Source of the DNA: Seminavis robusta
Taxonomy: Eukaryota > Bacillariophyta > Bacillariophyceae > Naviculales > Naviculaceae
DNA length: 64,000 nt
Direction of reading: 5' to 3'
NCBI GenBank assembly: GCA_903772945.1
Contig: CAICTM010000064.1
Location: forward strand, 1 to 64,000
Shown here: positions 43,882 through 55,000 of the stretch, one piece after another
Layout: every line of letters starts with the position of its first letter
How positions within the stretch are numbered: position 1 is the first letter of the stretch
The notes under the pieces: model-generated
The model's input: only the letters and a program-made list of their open reading frames with translations
Databases searched by the model: none
Told to the model about the DNA's origin: nothing
Translations under genes and position numbers: made by a program

Positions 43882-45452
43882 GCGGCCCGGCTTGATCAAT
43901 TGACGTCGAAAGAAGTTTGAAGTATTTTCTGGCAAACGTTGTTGAGGTCTTTGGTGCTGCAACAGCGACCGCTTAGTCAAGAATTGTAGGTGCCCGCTTG
44001 TTGAACAACGTAAAGTAATGAGTTGAGTAGGCCAATTGCAGAGTGTTGTGTTGAGCTGTGGGTGAATCTTTGCGGTCGTCGTGGCCTACATGTACACAAT
44101 CCAAACCTCCGATCAGGCCGGCCCAAAACGCCGATCCGCTAGCTAGAACACAAGGCAAACCGAACCAAAAAGCCTTCCAATAGTTTTTCCTTCAGCAGGG
44201 GAGTCCCACATCCAGTGAGTGCACCACAGCAACAAGGCTGCCGTGACCTTTACCCCAAGTTGCATGCATCATGAATCCAGGTGGAGCCCAAGGCATCCCA
44301 CAAGACATGAGCCAGCACCAAAACAACCGGAGAGACTGTGATGGTAGCAAGGCACAACCAGGAGGTGGCCACAGTCTCGTACCAGCTCGGTTCTTCATGT
44401 TGTTGTTTCGGATGTAATAAGCGGATTCTGCATTGTCGTGTACCAGTGGGGATTGCTTCTACTGCGTTGGAGAGTCGCTGCGAGCGACCAACAGGACATC
44501 ATCGCCCGCGAAAGCTGGGTCGCCTCAGCTGCGAGTACGGAGGAAAATCCTGTTCCAGGACAAAGCCTTGATGAGTCTTCCCCCTGGGCGGATTGCTGGC
44601 TGTAGTTTTGTTCTGGTCATCAAGATCCGTAAACAGCAAAGGTTTTTCCATTTGCTTGAGAGCTTGACAGAAAGCGTGTTGTTGGTGAGTATCGGCAGGA
44701 TCCTTCAAGTTCTCACTATCTACAGTCGGGGATGATTGCTGTCGAGGTCCAGATGATGATTGCTGTCGAGTTCGAGATGACGTAAAGAGATGCAGGATGC
44801 AGGTCGGGTCTGACATCCGAGGCTGCAGAGAGGAATTGGTGGCAGCCAACAATTCCCACAGTTTCAAGTGGGTGACGGGGTCGGGCATCTCGGCGTCATC
44901 GTCACTGGCAATGCTGCCAGCGGGTTCTGGACTCGGAGAGAAAAGTGACTACTCGGTTTTGCATGGAGTAATGGGGGCTGTAACATCATTGGCAATATCC
45001 GCGCTAACTTTGGCAACATCCCCGCCACTGCAGGGTTCTGTGTCCAGCTTTGGGGTATAAAGCGAGTAGTCTGTGTCCGAGTCGAGTCTGATGATTGATA
45101 GTCGCTGCTGAACTCGGAGCGTCCTTCTTGGTAGTGCACTTGTTGAAGCGGTCCCGACTGCATGTACCAATGCAAACTCTGGACCCCGTCGTCACCATTG
45201 GCGCCTCCCGGAAGGACGAGGAGCGTCACGGTATGCACCACAGAATCTACTGTAATCACCTTTGTAGATTCGATTCACTCCAATCCATCTGTGGCCAATA
45301 ATTCGCACTATTCCAGCTACTAAACCATGTCAGAAGCAAGCAAGAACCCGCTCCAACACTACGATAGCACGATAGAACAAATAAATAAATAACAAACCAA
45401 ACGCAATGGCCAGCCATGGCAATGGGTAATAATCGCTAAATGCAGGGTAATG
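43882..45452. other. Gene-poor stretch with possible decayed coding DNA
   Basis: No intact gene. Minus-strand frames at 44499-44888 (MPDPVTHLKLWELLAA) and 44949-45170 have partly protein-like composition and could be remains of one gene, but no family is recognised. A plus-strand duplicate of GATGATTGCTGTCGAG lies at about 44730-44770. Confidence 0.4.
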
Positions 45453-45825
45453 CTGGAAGGTCCCGCAAAGCTGGGATCGCTGAAAGGATCTGTAAAAGTG
45501 TTGAATTTAAGTTCAACAGTGTTGACTTTTGTTAAACAGTTGTTCAACGCTTTTTTAAACCCTTTTTCAACACTTTTTCAAAACTGTTGAATACTGTTTA
45601 ACACTGAATTCAACAGATGTTGAATCCAATAGTAGATAGCTACAGTAAAAGTGTTGAAAATAATGTACAAAAATGCAACATGTTGAATCGGAGTCAACAT
45701 TAAATCAACAGTACTTCAACACTTTTTAAAATCAACACTTTTTCAACACATGTTGGATTTATTCAACAATCCAGCTGTTTAATTAAAGAGTATCCCAAAA
45801 ACTCAGCTTTTGCGGGACTTTCCAG
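45453..45825. mobile_element. MITE-like element filled with GTTGAA/TTCAAC units
   Basis: The 373-base element starts CTGGAAGGTCCCGCAAAGCT. Its end, read as reverse complement, is CTGGAAAGTCCCGCAAAAGC, so the terminal inverted repeats are about 21 bases with few differences. The interior is AT-rich and dominated by GTTGAA, TTCAAC and AACACTTTTT units on both strands. It has no coding capacity. A target duplication is not clear (AGGGTAATG against GGGGTACAG, 6 of 9). The element at 46009 has the same terminal core. Confidence 0.7.
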
Positions 45826-46008
45826 GGGGTACAGCCGTACCGGTACTGGTAGCGTGTGTGGGGGGGGGCTCGACTCGACTCATGACTCGTCTCACGCAGG
45901 TCCTGACGTCCTCACTTACTGTCGATTCGATTCACCCTCATTCCCTCATTGCCCTCGTTCGCACGTGTCACTATGCAAATGCAGCCACGGTACGGTACAT
46001 GACATTTA

Positions 46009-46220
46009 CCGGAAGGTCCTGCGAAACATGAAAATCTGGAATTGAATTCATCACTAATTAAATATTTTCATCACGATTCATTATCAATTCATCATTTTCA
46101 TCACCATTCATCACCATTCAACAAACTCTTGATGAATTCATCACCATTCATCACCATTCAACACATTAATCACAAATTCATCATAATTAAACTATTTCAA
46201 TATTTGCGGGACCTTCCCGG
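46009..46220. mobile_element. MITE-like element filled with TTCATCA units
   Basis: The 212-base element starts CCGGAAGGTCCTGCGAAA and ends with the complement of CCGGGAAGGTCCCGCAAA, so its terminal repeats share the core GGAAGGTCCCGCAAA with the element at 45453. The interior is different: TTCATCA and CATCACCATTCA units repeated many times. A TA flanks both sides, but a longer target duplication is not seen. No coding capacity. Confidence 0.6.
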
Positions 46221-46786
46221 TAGCGCTTCGTGGCTGCGTGGCTTATCGATATCGGTATGCGTAGAATGCAATAAGTACATAAGTACAGTACGGTACATAC
46301 TATTTTAATTAAAATACTCATCGGAGATCGGAGCATCGGAGTTTTCATCGCGGTCATTCAGTAAGCTTACCAGTTACCAGTCCATTATCAAAGATCAAAG
46401 AGAGCAATTCAAGTTTCAACGACAATTGAAACCAATGACTTGTTCACTTTCATGGGGAATTAATAGACGACCCCGCATGGTAGAAGCGCAATTAGAGTTC
46501 CGAGTCAATGGTAAACTGGTTTGATCGTTTGATCTTGTGTAATTTTGCTCATAACTTCATAACGTCCGAAACTTCACAACCACTCCTCGTCCTCCGCATC
46601 CATTCCCGTCCACCGTTCTCAATAGCACCGTAGTCCACCCTAATAACTGCGTAAAAATCTCCAAGCAAATTAACCATCAAGCTACCACCGTGTTCCACCG
46701 AATGTTGTAAAGACTCGACTCGTCGTTGGCTGCTTTTCAAAAGTACAGTTCCATAGAACCTCCGAAGGATTGAAGAGGCTCCTTCA
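46221..46786. other. Upstream region of the peroxidase gene
   Basis: No gene is seen. GTACGGTAC-type motifs are at about 46285 and a GACTCGACTCG motif at about 46712. It should hold the promoter of the peroxidase gene. Confidence 0.45.
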
Positions 46787-49700
46787 ATGAATAAGCAACG
46801 CTACCGCGGTGAAAGACTTGGCCCTGCAATGAAGAGAACTCTTCTTATACTCATTCTGAGTCTGATAGCACTCGATTCCGAATGCGGCGCCACGCCTCTT
46901 TTGGAAAAGCAACGGCTGTATCAGCCACATGGGAATGGTTGGAAAGAGTTTGAGACTTTACATAAAGCAGCAAAAGACCTGGGCGCTGGAAAAGTTAAGG
47001 TATCTGGCATTCCCTCAATCCTCCTTGGTGCTCTTTCCAAGCGAATCGGAGCCCTGGTCCCATCGTCGGCAGTCTACAAAGCAGGATGCATAGTGGGGGC
47101 CGATCAGCTGGCGGGGCCCTCCTCTTGGAGGGGGACTCATGACCTCTTGATGAAACCCAACACCGACGGCACTTGCCGGACTCCAGCGCTGCAAGCGCAG
47201 GGGGTAGGGGAGAAGGAGTTGCACATGCAATGGGACAATGAATCAAACCCTCCAAAGATGCCTCCAGTAGCCGAAGTGTACGATACAGTGTTTGCACGTC
47301 GCACGCGTTCAGCCATGCTTCCAAAGGATAGTGACCCGGCTTTGAGCTTCTGGTTTCTATCCTTTGTCAACTGGTTTCACGATGACAACTTCAGGACTCT
47401 GCCAGGCACAAACGGAAGTTTCACTTGGAGTGACGCCTCTGGTCTGCACATGTCTCAGCTGTACGGGCACACACCATACCGGCAAAGCGCTCTACGAACC
47501 CTGGCAGGGGACGGGAAAATGAAGACGTCTTCTATGGGAGGTTGGGACTCCTATCCTCCTCTTTGGAGCGACATCAAGAAGGACTATCCCGAGTTTGAAA
47601 TGTGGACCCCCACGCAAGGACCCAGCAGCTCATCGAGTGCAGCCAACAAGACCCAAGAGCATGTGGATAACAACATGGAGCACTACTTTGCAATTGGTGA
47701 TCCCAGGTTCAATCTCCATGCAGGACACGTGGTGTGGACCAGCATTGGCTTGTTCCTGCACAACACGGCTTGTGACATCTTAATGGAACAGACTTCGAGA
47801 TTGTGGACTGACGAGGACGTGTTCCAGCGGGCACGAGTCATGACATTTCACATCATTCAGAAGATCAGGCTTCAAGACTTTGTCTCTGACAGTGTCTCCC
47901 ACGTTCGTGACCACACTCGGATTGGGTACGACCCCCCTGTGCTGAGAGAGCTACTTGCACCCCACTTTCCTTTCTCGGCCGCCGCCAAACCAAACTTTCT
48001 CGAGTTCAATCATGTATATCAAGCTTGGCATTCGTTGATCCCTGATCACTTGGTCTTGAATGGCACCAACGTCCCCCTTCATCAAACAATGTGGTCTCCT
48101 CGGCTGTTTCAACACTTCAGCATCAGCGATTTGGCCGCGGCCTTTTCAGACACAAGGATTGCCAAGTATGGCCCTCATAACTTTCCCTTTTTTACAAGGG
48201 GGGTGACCGAGGAAGCTCTAAGCAATGAGCGAGCTCAGCGTTTGCCTTCTTACAATGCCTACAGACAGTACGTTGGCCTTGAGCCATTGACTTCGTTTGA
48301 TCAATTCGCTGTTGACAACCCAGCGGAAATGGCACAGCTCTACGACAATCAAATTGACAATGTCGAGTTCCTGACCGGGGTGATTGCCGACTCGAATGCA
48401 GAACTCGAAGGAAACTTCATGGGGGATACCCAGCTCATCATTGTAAGCATCTTTGCTTTGCAAGATGTTGCGAACAGTGCCCTTGTCCAGAACCCGCTCC
48501 TTTGGAGCGAAGAGTACTTGACTGGACCAGGTCTCCAATGGATAAAGGACTTTGAGTTCCGTGATCTGCTTGAAACAGTCTTGTTATCTTCGGGTAACTA
48601 TCCTTGTCCCTTCCAGACAACGGACAGTCAAGATGCTGAAAGCTGCCATCAACCCCAAGAATGGAAAGAACCACAAGATGTAGGATCTTGTTTCATGGAT
48701 TCATCACGGGTCTGTAGCTACGTTGGCGTGGATTTCACAGAGTGGTTCTACTACGAGAACGGTTACATGCGAGTTTTGCTTCTCCAAGTCTTCATATCCT
48801 TGGGTCTAATCACCATTCTTTATGTGTCCGCATTTGTTCTTGTTTCTCGCTTTTGGCCCATGGAAGGGCAAGCGCGACCTCCCGAACTTCTCAAGGGTGG
48901 CAGCAGTGACGAGCCTGCAGGAGATGTGACAACTCTCCCTGAAGGCACTGTCTCTGAGAGTGGGGAAAGTGGGGACCAGACAAATGTTCCTAGCAATGCT
49001 GCACAACTATCACTGGAGACCAACAACAATCGAATCTTCCATCAACGGCTCCGTCTTTGCTCCCTGATGATCAACTTCAGCTTATCGGCGACCCTCTGCA
49101 TTCCTACTTCATTCGTCTGGTACAGCGTCCACAGCGACCCTTACTGGATTCAGAAGTTTGGGGAATCGACCTACGTGATCCCAGGTTGGACTGTCATTTT
49201 GGTCGGTATCCATTTTGTGGCGGAGATCGCCATGCGCCTGGCTCAGTGGCGCTTCACAGCCAACACGACGGGTTCGTCTTCTGCTAGGTCCATTTTCATT
49301 CAGCTGACAGTTCATCACTTGGGCTTTTTCGCTTTTGGCATACTCTACACGTATGCCGCCGATGTGGCTGTTTTCAAGATGGGTTTCACTGTCTTGACGG
49401 CCTGGCTCTGGGAGTGGACCATGTTCCTGGCCTTTTTTGTGATGCGCGTCTTTGATGCTACCTATGAGACCTGGAGACAATGTCCTGGAGATGATGGACT
49501 CTGTGTTCAGCAGACAAGGATGTTCCAGTCGCGTGCTTACCGATGCATGGTGTTCTACGGTTTGCCACTTTTGACTATTGGTTACTTTGCCACTCGCATT
49601 TTGGAGGCAGTGGTCCTCGTGCAGCTGTTCATTTGCAGCTTGCAACGAGGAGTCCCACATTCGAGCGCAGCAGCGTCTTTCTGGGCGCTCTCCGCGATAG

Positions 49701-49993
49701 CATGTCTCTTGGTCGGGCTGCAACTCCATGCTGGATTACTACTCACTGGTCTTTATCAGCGCCGAAAGCGTCCATTGGTCAAATGGATGGCACAGGCAAG
49801 AAATAGGGGTGATGAAAGGAGCCGTGGCGGCGACGGCGATGTTACCGGACCCTTCTCGATCCTCGGCAGAAGTATCCAAGACAGCGTCCAATTGGATGAC
49901 GGCTCCACGGTCCACTTCAACGCTAGTTTGGGGAGACAGCCACATCAAGAAGCGACCGAGTATGCTGAACCACCCGGGGAAGTCGAGTGCTAG
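46787..49993 (+). CDS. Cyclooxygenase-like haem peroxidase fused to a TLC-like membrane domain
   Basis: The protein has 1068 aa. A second ATG at 46829 (MKRTLLILILSLIALDSECG) gives a cleaner signal peptide. Residues about 130-640 match the animal haem peroxidase/COX/PIOX family: NWFHDDNFRT with distal His198, GLHMSQLYGHT, FAIGDPRFNLHAG, WTSIGLFLHNTACDIL and EFNHVYQAWHSLIPD with proximal His415. Such enzymes oxygenate fatty acids or other substrates. In COX and PIOX a catalytic Tyr lies three residues before this His; here Tyr411 is four before. A membrane span follows at about 660-690, then an acidic linker, then about six spans (750-1010) with LTVHHLGFFAFGI and LWEWTMFLAFF, like a TLC domain. 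No FAD or NADPH module is seen, so it is not a dual oxidase. It is probably an endomembrane or plasma-membrane enzyme. Confidence 0.82.
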   Translation: MNKQRYRGERLGPAMKRTLLILILSLIALDSECGATPLLEKQRLYQPHGNGWKEFETLHKAAKDLGAGKVKVSGIPSILLGALSKRIGALVPSSAVYKAGCIVGADQLAGPSSWRGTHDLLMKPNTDGTCRTPALQAQGVGEKELHMQWDNESNPPKMPPVAEVYDTVFARRTRSAMLPKDSDPALSFWFLSFVNWFHDDNFRTLPGTNGSFTWSDASGLHMSQLYGHTPYRQSALRTLAGDGKMKTSSMGGWDSYPPLWSDIKKDYPEFEMWTPTQGPSSSSSAANKTQEHVDNNMEHYFAIGDPRFNLHAGHVVWTSIGLFLHNTACDILMEQTSRLWTDEDVFQRARVMTFHIIQKIRLQDFVSDSVSHVRDHTRIGYDPPVLRELLAPHFPFSAAAKPNFLEFNHVYQAWHSLIPDHLVLNGTNVPLHQTMWSPRLFQHFSISDLAAAFSDTRIAKYGPHNFPFFTRGVTEEALSNERAQRLPSYNAYRQYVGLEPLTSFDQFAVDNPAEMAQLYDNQIDNVEFLTGVIADSNAELEGNFMGDTQLIIVSIFALQDVANSALVQNPLLWSEEYLTGPGLQWIKDFEFRDLLETVLLSSGNYPCPFQTTDSQDAESCHQPQEWKEPQDVGSCFMDSSRVCSYVGVDFTEWFYYENGYMRVLLLQVFISLGLITILYVSAFVLVSRFWPMEGQARPPELLKGGSSDEPAGDVTTLPEGTVSESGESGDQTNVPSNAAQLSLETNNNRIFHQRLRLCSLMINFSLSATLCIPTSFVWYSVHSDPYWIQKFGESTYVIPGWTVILVGIHFVAEIAMRLAQWRFTANTTGSSSARSIFIQLTVHHLGFFAFGILYTYAADVAVFKMGFTVLTAWLWEWTMFLAFFVMRVFDATYETWRQCPGDDGLCVQQTRMFQSRAYRCMVFYGLPLLTIGYFATRILEAVVLVQLFICSLQRGVPHSSAAASFWALSAIACLLVGLQLHAGLLLTGLYQRRKRPLVKWMAQARNRGDERSRGGDGDVTGPFSILGRSIQDSVQLDDGSTVHFNASLGRQPHQEATEYAEPPGEVEC

Positions 49994-50190
49994 GTAGCTT
50001 ACGCTTCCTTTGTACAGGACGACATATTATCATAGAATAATAGCAACGAATAGAAACAAAGTTTTGATGTACCAGAGGACGTGATAGCCAGAATCTCCTG
50101 AGGATTGTTCTGTCTGTTTCTATCTCTTTGGTCGGGTTGTTGCCCTTTTTGTTGGATGTTACTCTCACTTGCTGCAATGCTCGTCAATCA

Positions 50191-51237
50191 TCACACCTGA
50201 AAGCGATGTTCCAGCCGTCCCTTGACCCCCGCCAATTTGATGGCATAGAGGCCTCCTGCATGAGGTTCTTTGACTAGATCCGGTTCTACGGCTGCCGTTG
50301 TGATGAAGAGGATATCTAGATTGGTGCCTGCAAAGCAGCAACACGAGACTCGAGAGGTGGAATCTGGCATGAATACCTCAAAGACGACCTGGCCAGTGTT
50401 TGGATCGATTCGTCGGACGGAACTGGATTGGATGCCACCCCACCACGTTGCATTCCAAAGATATCCGTCGGCATCGACACAGGATCCATCCGGTACGGCT
50501 CCTTTTAATTCCAGTTTGTAGAGGAGTCGTTCATTGGAGAGCAGCGATGCCGTGTCGGGTGCTTGTAGGTTGTAATCATAGGCCACTATTTGTTGCTTGG
50601 GCGAATCGGCAAAGTACATGGTCTTGCCGTCGGGAGAGAATTGCAAACTGTTCGTGACGCTGACATGATCAATGATGGGTTCATGGACAAGTGTCGTATG
50701 ACTGTCGTCTTTCCAATGACAATTAAAGACCTTCATTCGGAATTGTTCTCGGTCGCCATAGTATCCTCCGCAAATGTACCGACGTCCCGTGGGATCGCAA
50801 CGTCCATCGTTCAATCGAGTCGGCAATTTTTCCGGATTGACATCTTCTCCTTGGCTCATTTCCGTCATGGCCGTTAGCGTACTGGGATTGTAGATTTGAA
50901 AGCCATCCTCCCAGGCAAAGAGATAGGATCCGTCAAATTTAGAGGAGGAGGAGTCAAGCAAGCCTAACGATCCCAGCATTTTTGGGAGTTCTACTGTTTC
51001 CAACGTGCCCGAACCGAGTGGGAGACGATGGAATTTGCGACCCAAAATGTCACACCAGACCACTTCTTGTTTGGCATCGTCGTAGACAATGCCTTCGCCC
51101 AAGAGAGACTGCGTATCAAAGAGAAGAGTCGCCGTGGCGGATGTAACAGAAGTCACATTGGCTGCGGCAGGGCCTTGTACAAAGGCAGTCCAGTCGACCA
51201 AACAAGTGGCTTTCTTGTTATCATCATCGCTCGACAT
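50191..51237 (-). CDS. SMP-30/gluconolactonase-family hydrolase (regucalcin-like)
   Basis: The frame extends upstream but the first ATG is at 51237 (MSSDDDNKKATCLVDW), giving 348 aa. It is a six-bladed propeller whose family members hydrolyse sugar lactones with one divalent metal. The metal and active-site residues are visible: Glu48 in LLGEGIVYD, Asn143 in TRLNDGRCDPTG, Asn196 in VTNSLQFSPDG and Asp250 in AVPDGSCVD. The length is close to the family norm of about 300 plus a short N-terminal extension. No signal peptide is seen, so it is probably cytosolic. It is convergent with the peroxidase gene (198 bases). Its upstream side is now only about 220 bases from the end of a retroelement. Confidence 0.88.
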   Translation of the reverse strand: MSSDDDNKKATCLVDWTAFVQGPAAANVTSVTSATATLLFDTQSLLGEGIVYDDAKQEVVWCDILGRKFHRLPLGSGTLETVELPKMLGSLGLLDSSSSKFDGSYLFAWEDGFQIYNPSTLTAMTEMSQGEDVNPEKLPTRLNDGRCDPTGRRYICGGYYGDREQFRMKVFNCHWKDDSHTTLVHEPIIDHVSVTNSLQFSPDGKTMYFADSPKQQIVAYDYNLQAPDTASLLSNERLLYKLELKGAVPDGSCVDADGYLWNATWWGGIQSSSVRRIDPNTGQVVFEVFMPDSTSRVSCCCFAGTNLDILFITTAAVEPDLVKEPHAGGLYAIKLAGVKGRLEHRFQV

Positions 51238-51455
51238 GGTGTTACTTCTTCTTCTTGCCTTGCCAATGGTCTGTGGCGCAGGACGGAGAATTTGGGTTGT
51301 TGGAGGGCTCCTACCGTTATGGCTTTCAGAGAATGTCACTAAATCTCTGGAGTCTGGAAAGAGAGAATCTTTGGATCTTTTGTAAAAACGTTGAAACCTC
51401 GTTGACACGGACACACCGCTGAACACTCTCTGCTTGCGATCAGCCCATCAGCCCA

Positions 51456-51740
51456 CTACATGTGGCTCGGTCCTACACTCTGTCCCCACATGTAGACTGT
51501 GATGCCTTCCCGCATTCTTGTTTCTGAATGGATTGACTTGTGGGCAAGATGGCTTTCAGAGACTTGCATTATCACTCTTCAAAGGGACTAGTCAGTAGAG
51601 TGCATACTAAGTTTGGGCATATGAAGCAGCTTACTATTGTTATGGCTGTTATGGCTGGTGTATGCCACATACTATTGTTATGGCTGGTGTATGCCACACA
51701 CTTAGTGCATGGAATCTCCACACACTTAGTGCATGGAATC
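51456..51740. repeat. Split direct repeat B2 of the YR element
   Basis: It starts with a hairpin, CTACATGTGG and its complement about 20 bases on, then CATTCTTGTTTCTGAATGG and GGGACTAGTCAGTAGAGTGC. It matches 51867-52093 and has an added internal tandem expansion of the TATGGCTGGTGTATGCCACA unit. Confidence 0.8.
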
Positions 51741-51804
51741 TCCTAGGCTAAAGGGAGGGTAGAGGGCTGCTTCAACACAAGTCGATCGATCCAAGAAAAG
51801 AAAA

Positions 51805-51866
51805 TTGTGAGGATTCTGACTGGAGGGAATGAATGCGCACCAATTTCGCGCGAAGGCTCACTAGAT
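51805..51866. repeat. Split direct repeat A2 of the YR element
   Basis: 62 bases identical to 56692-56753 (A1), starting TTGTGAGGATTCTGACTGGA. It lies directly against B1 at 51867, the B1-A2-B2 order expected for Ngaro-type ends. Confidence 0.85.
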
Positions 51867-52093
51867 CTACATGTGGCTCGGTCTACACTCTGTCCCACAT
51901 GTAGACTGTGATGCTTCCCGCATTCTTGTTTCTGAATGGATTGACTTGTGGGCAAGATGGCTTTCAGAGACTTGCATTATCACTCTTCAAAGGGACTAGT
52001 CAGTAGAGTGCATACTAAGTTTGGGCATATGAAGCAGCTTACTATTGTTATGGCTGGTGTATGCCACACACTTAGTGCATGGAATCTCCATAT
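51867..52093. repeat. Split direct repeat B1 of the YR element
   Basis: Copy of the B repeat at 51456, with the same terminal hairpin. It follows the recombinase gene on the element strand and precedes A2. Confidence 0.8.
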
Positions 52094-55000
52094 GTGGTGG
52101 TCCATTTGTGGTGTGATGGTGAAGTGATGGACAGCTCCGGACGGTCCGTGCCATGGAAGGTCCGAAGACTGTTCAAGTTTCTGAAAGGTTGTACAATGAA
52201 GGTGAAGGAAGTAGCAACGCTAATGCTACTGTAATACCGAAATGATTGGGGTGAAACGTGTTTAGTTTAGTGGGGTGTGTGTGTGATTTCGTCAATGGGC
52301 TCAGAAAGGTGGGGGCAGCATGGAACGTGGGCTACATTGGTGAATGGGATGTAACGTGACATTCGGGTTGCAACTCCAATGGTGAGGAATCCAATCTGTT
52401 CGTGGATGTATTGTAGGAATGTGTTGGAGGACCAACGGCCATGTTTTTTGATGGTGATTGGGTCAATTCCATTGAGCTTCATAGCCATTGCTCCACCCGC
52501 GCGAAGGGAGTGACTGCTAACGTTGGTTCGAGTGAAACCCGCCTGTTGGAGGCCAAGTTTAATGACAGTGTTTTTGATGATGTTGTTGATGTCTTGTGGT
52601 CGGATTTGCTTTGGTTGACCAAGTTCAAAATAGGTGCTGAGTGCAGTATTTGGGTTGTTTGTGTGGGCCATAATGTGTGAAACTCGACGTGCTAAAGCTT
52701 TGACTGGGCTTGTGATGGTTCCAGTACAGTGGTGATGAATGCACTGACCCCTTTTTCCATTTTTCTGATTGGAAATGCGCAATGTGGCATGTGTAGCAGT
52801 GAGCAATTCCTGGAGAGGGGCAGTGTTTGGGATGATTGATTGGTTTGCCCGGCGGAAAATGACATCTTTAATGCGAAATCTCTGAGTTCTGGTTCGTTGC
52901 TTGGGGGGGCTGTAGGTGTATTCCCCGACTCTTAGCAAGTAATAGAATGCAATGTTGGTAAGATCACCGAGAGCACGTAGTTTGGGACTGAAAGTTCTGA
53001 GGCCTTCCCGCACAAGTGTGTGGGGAACTGTAACTGGCACAGCCAGTTTAGGCTGGGGAGGGGGGTCCTCTCGACGATATGATTCTATTTGCTGTTGGAG
53101 GGCGGGCCAATATGTTGCTCTGCTTTGGTCGACGTACGTGGGAGAGGGTTCAACAGCCAGTTGGAAGGTCTTTCCGACGGCTGCCAACGCTTGTTGTACG
53201 CGTTGAGTGCCGACGCGATTTTGTCGTCCGACATTTCCACACCGAACCCAATGGGCAAAGGCTTGGGAGAGTGCGAGTTGCTCAGATTGGCTGGTTCCTC
53301 GGAGGAAAGGGTCGGCAAGGCCAAACTTTTGGAGGAGTTTGCACCACTCACCCCAGAATTTGTGGCGTTGCTGGGCAGTCGCAGCCACGACCCCATGGGC
53401 TGTCGCTGCGCTTGCATCTCTAAGAAGACCAATGAGCACACCTTGGTGCTCGGGTGGTGCATTCGCCAAGAGGCGTCCTGAGAAAGGGGGAATTTGGCAT
53501 TGAAAAAGGTAAGAAAAGCTTTATTGGACAGCTCAAAGTTTCCAGCCCCGCCTTTCTTGAACGACCTGCTGGCCAAGTCTGCCATCTTGTTGTTTGCTCC
53601 AGCAATCGACCAGGGTGCCAGGGGAGAGCTTTTAGTCACAGCATGTCGGATGCAAAGTGCTCGAACCAGTCGTTGTCCCACAAGAGATTTGCTGGAGGAT
53701 AGTCGTTTGGCCCACGACACAGTAGACGTGTTGTCACACCATGCGGCACAGTGTTTGTGCTCGAGCGTGGGCACAAGCTGCTCGAGCACTAAGTAGTGCA
53801 AGAGAAGTCCTGCCATTTCGAGATCATTCACAGAGAGCTTGTTGGCTTCAACTAGAGCAACAATTTCGGGGGGCCATTTGACCCTCCACACTGTTGGGTG
53901 CAGGTTGTCGCTGCCACTTAACCAAACTCCTCCTGCCCCATGCTTGCAAGCGTCGCAGAACCCAATGAAATGTGGCCAACCAGGGACTAGCTGGGCACAT
54001 TTCGTTGGCCGATTTGCAACAATCTTGAGCATAGTTCGTAGATCTTGCAAGGCTTTGTAAGCCTCGGATTCCTGGGGGATGGAAACATGTCGACGCTGGT
54101 GGTGTTTTTTGGAATGGGTTGCTGGAAGGAGCTTGTACACTGGAGCAAGCAATCCACGTCCATTTGGAATTGCCAAACAGGCGTGTTGGAGTTTTCCAAC
54201 CAGTGACTGTAGATCAGAGAGTTTGCTGTGGGTTGTGTGAAGAACCTGCTTGATAGCTGCCCTAATCTTGTCGAGCTTTCCAGGTGGGAGCTCAATAGTG
54301 CGGGCGAGGCATCCGTCAAAGGAATCCAGCGCCACAATCTCCTTTGCGAAATGCCAAAAATGCCTTCTCCTTCAAGAAGCTTCTTCAAAGAGACAGGTTC
54401 GTCGTCCGGGTCCTGTTTTGGATTTGGGGCAGCAGGGAAAATAGAATGGATAGCATGGAGCAGTGCTCGGGAATGGTGCAGGAGTGCCTGGGAGTTTGTG
54501 CACTGGATAGCGGCCACAAAGTCATCAACATAAACCTCCAAGAGCCGGTTCAAGTTTTGGAGCCTCTCTGGTAGTTCCTCCTCTGTCCATTGAGAGGGGT
54601 GTTGGAGTTGGTAAAGCTTGAGATCATCATCGATGTCCATAGTCATGTTTTCAAAGGGGTGTTTGGGGAGAGTTGGTTCGTTCACTAATGTTTGGGCAAC
54701 ATCCCGCCCAGTTTCAGTGGCAGAACAGAAGTACGGTGGACTGTACTTCCACCCCATTTGGAGTGAACTAGGTACAACAATTTGGATGGGGTCGGTTGGA
54801 TTGTCCTGAGGGAGCACATAGCAAAAGTTGTACTCATACTGCTCAGGGACCATCATACGCCAAAACCCGTCTTTAATATCCAGTTTCATGAAGACCCAGG
54901 GCCCCTCGTCTTCAGAGCTAGTAGCCATGCGATGAATCAAACGAGGAAGGACTTGACCCAACTGTGTCATGGATTGAAGTGGTGGATCTGAAGGAGTGGA

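Noticed and set aside
46009-46220. CRISPR-like array, because of repeated CATCACCATTCA units
   Set aside because: The units have no regular spacers, and paired terminal repeats make it a MITE-like element in a eukaryotic genome.
46787-49993. Dual oxidase (DUOX) assignment
   Set aside because: There are no EF hands, FAD or NADPH motifs after the spans, and the peroxidase blocks fit COX/PIOX better.
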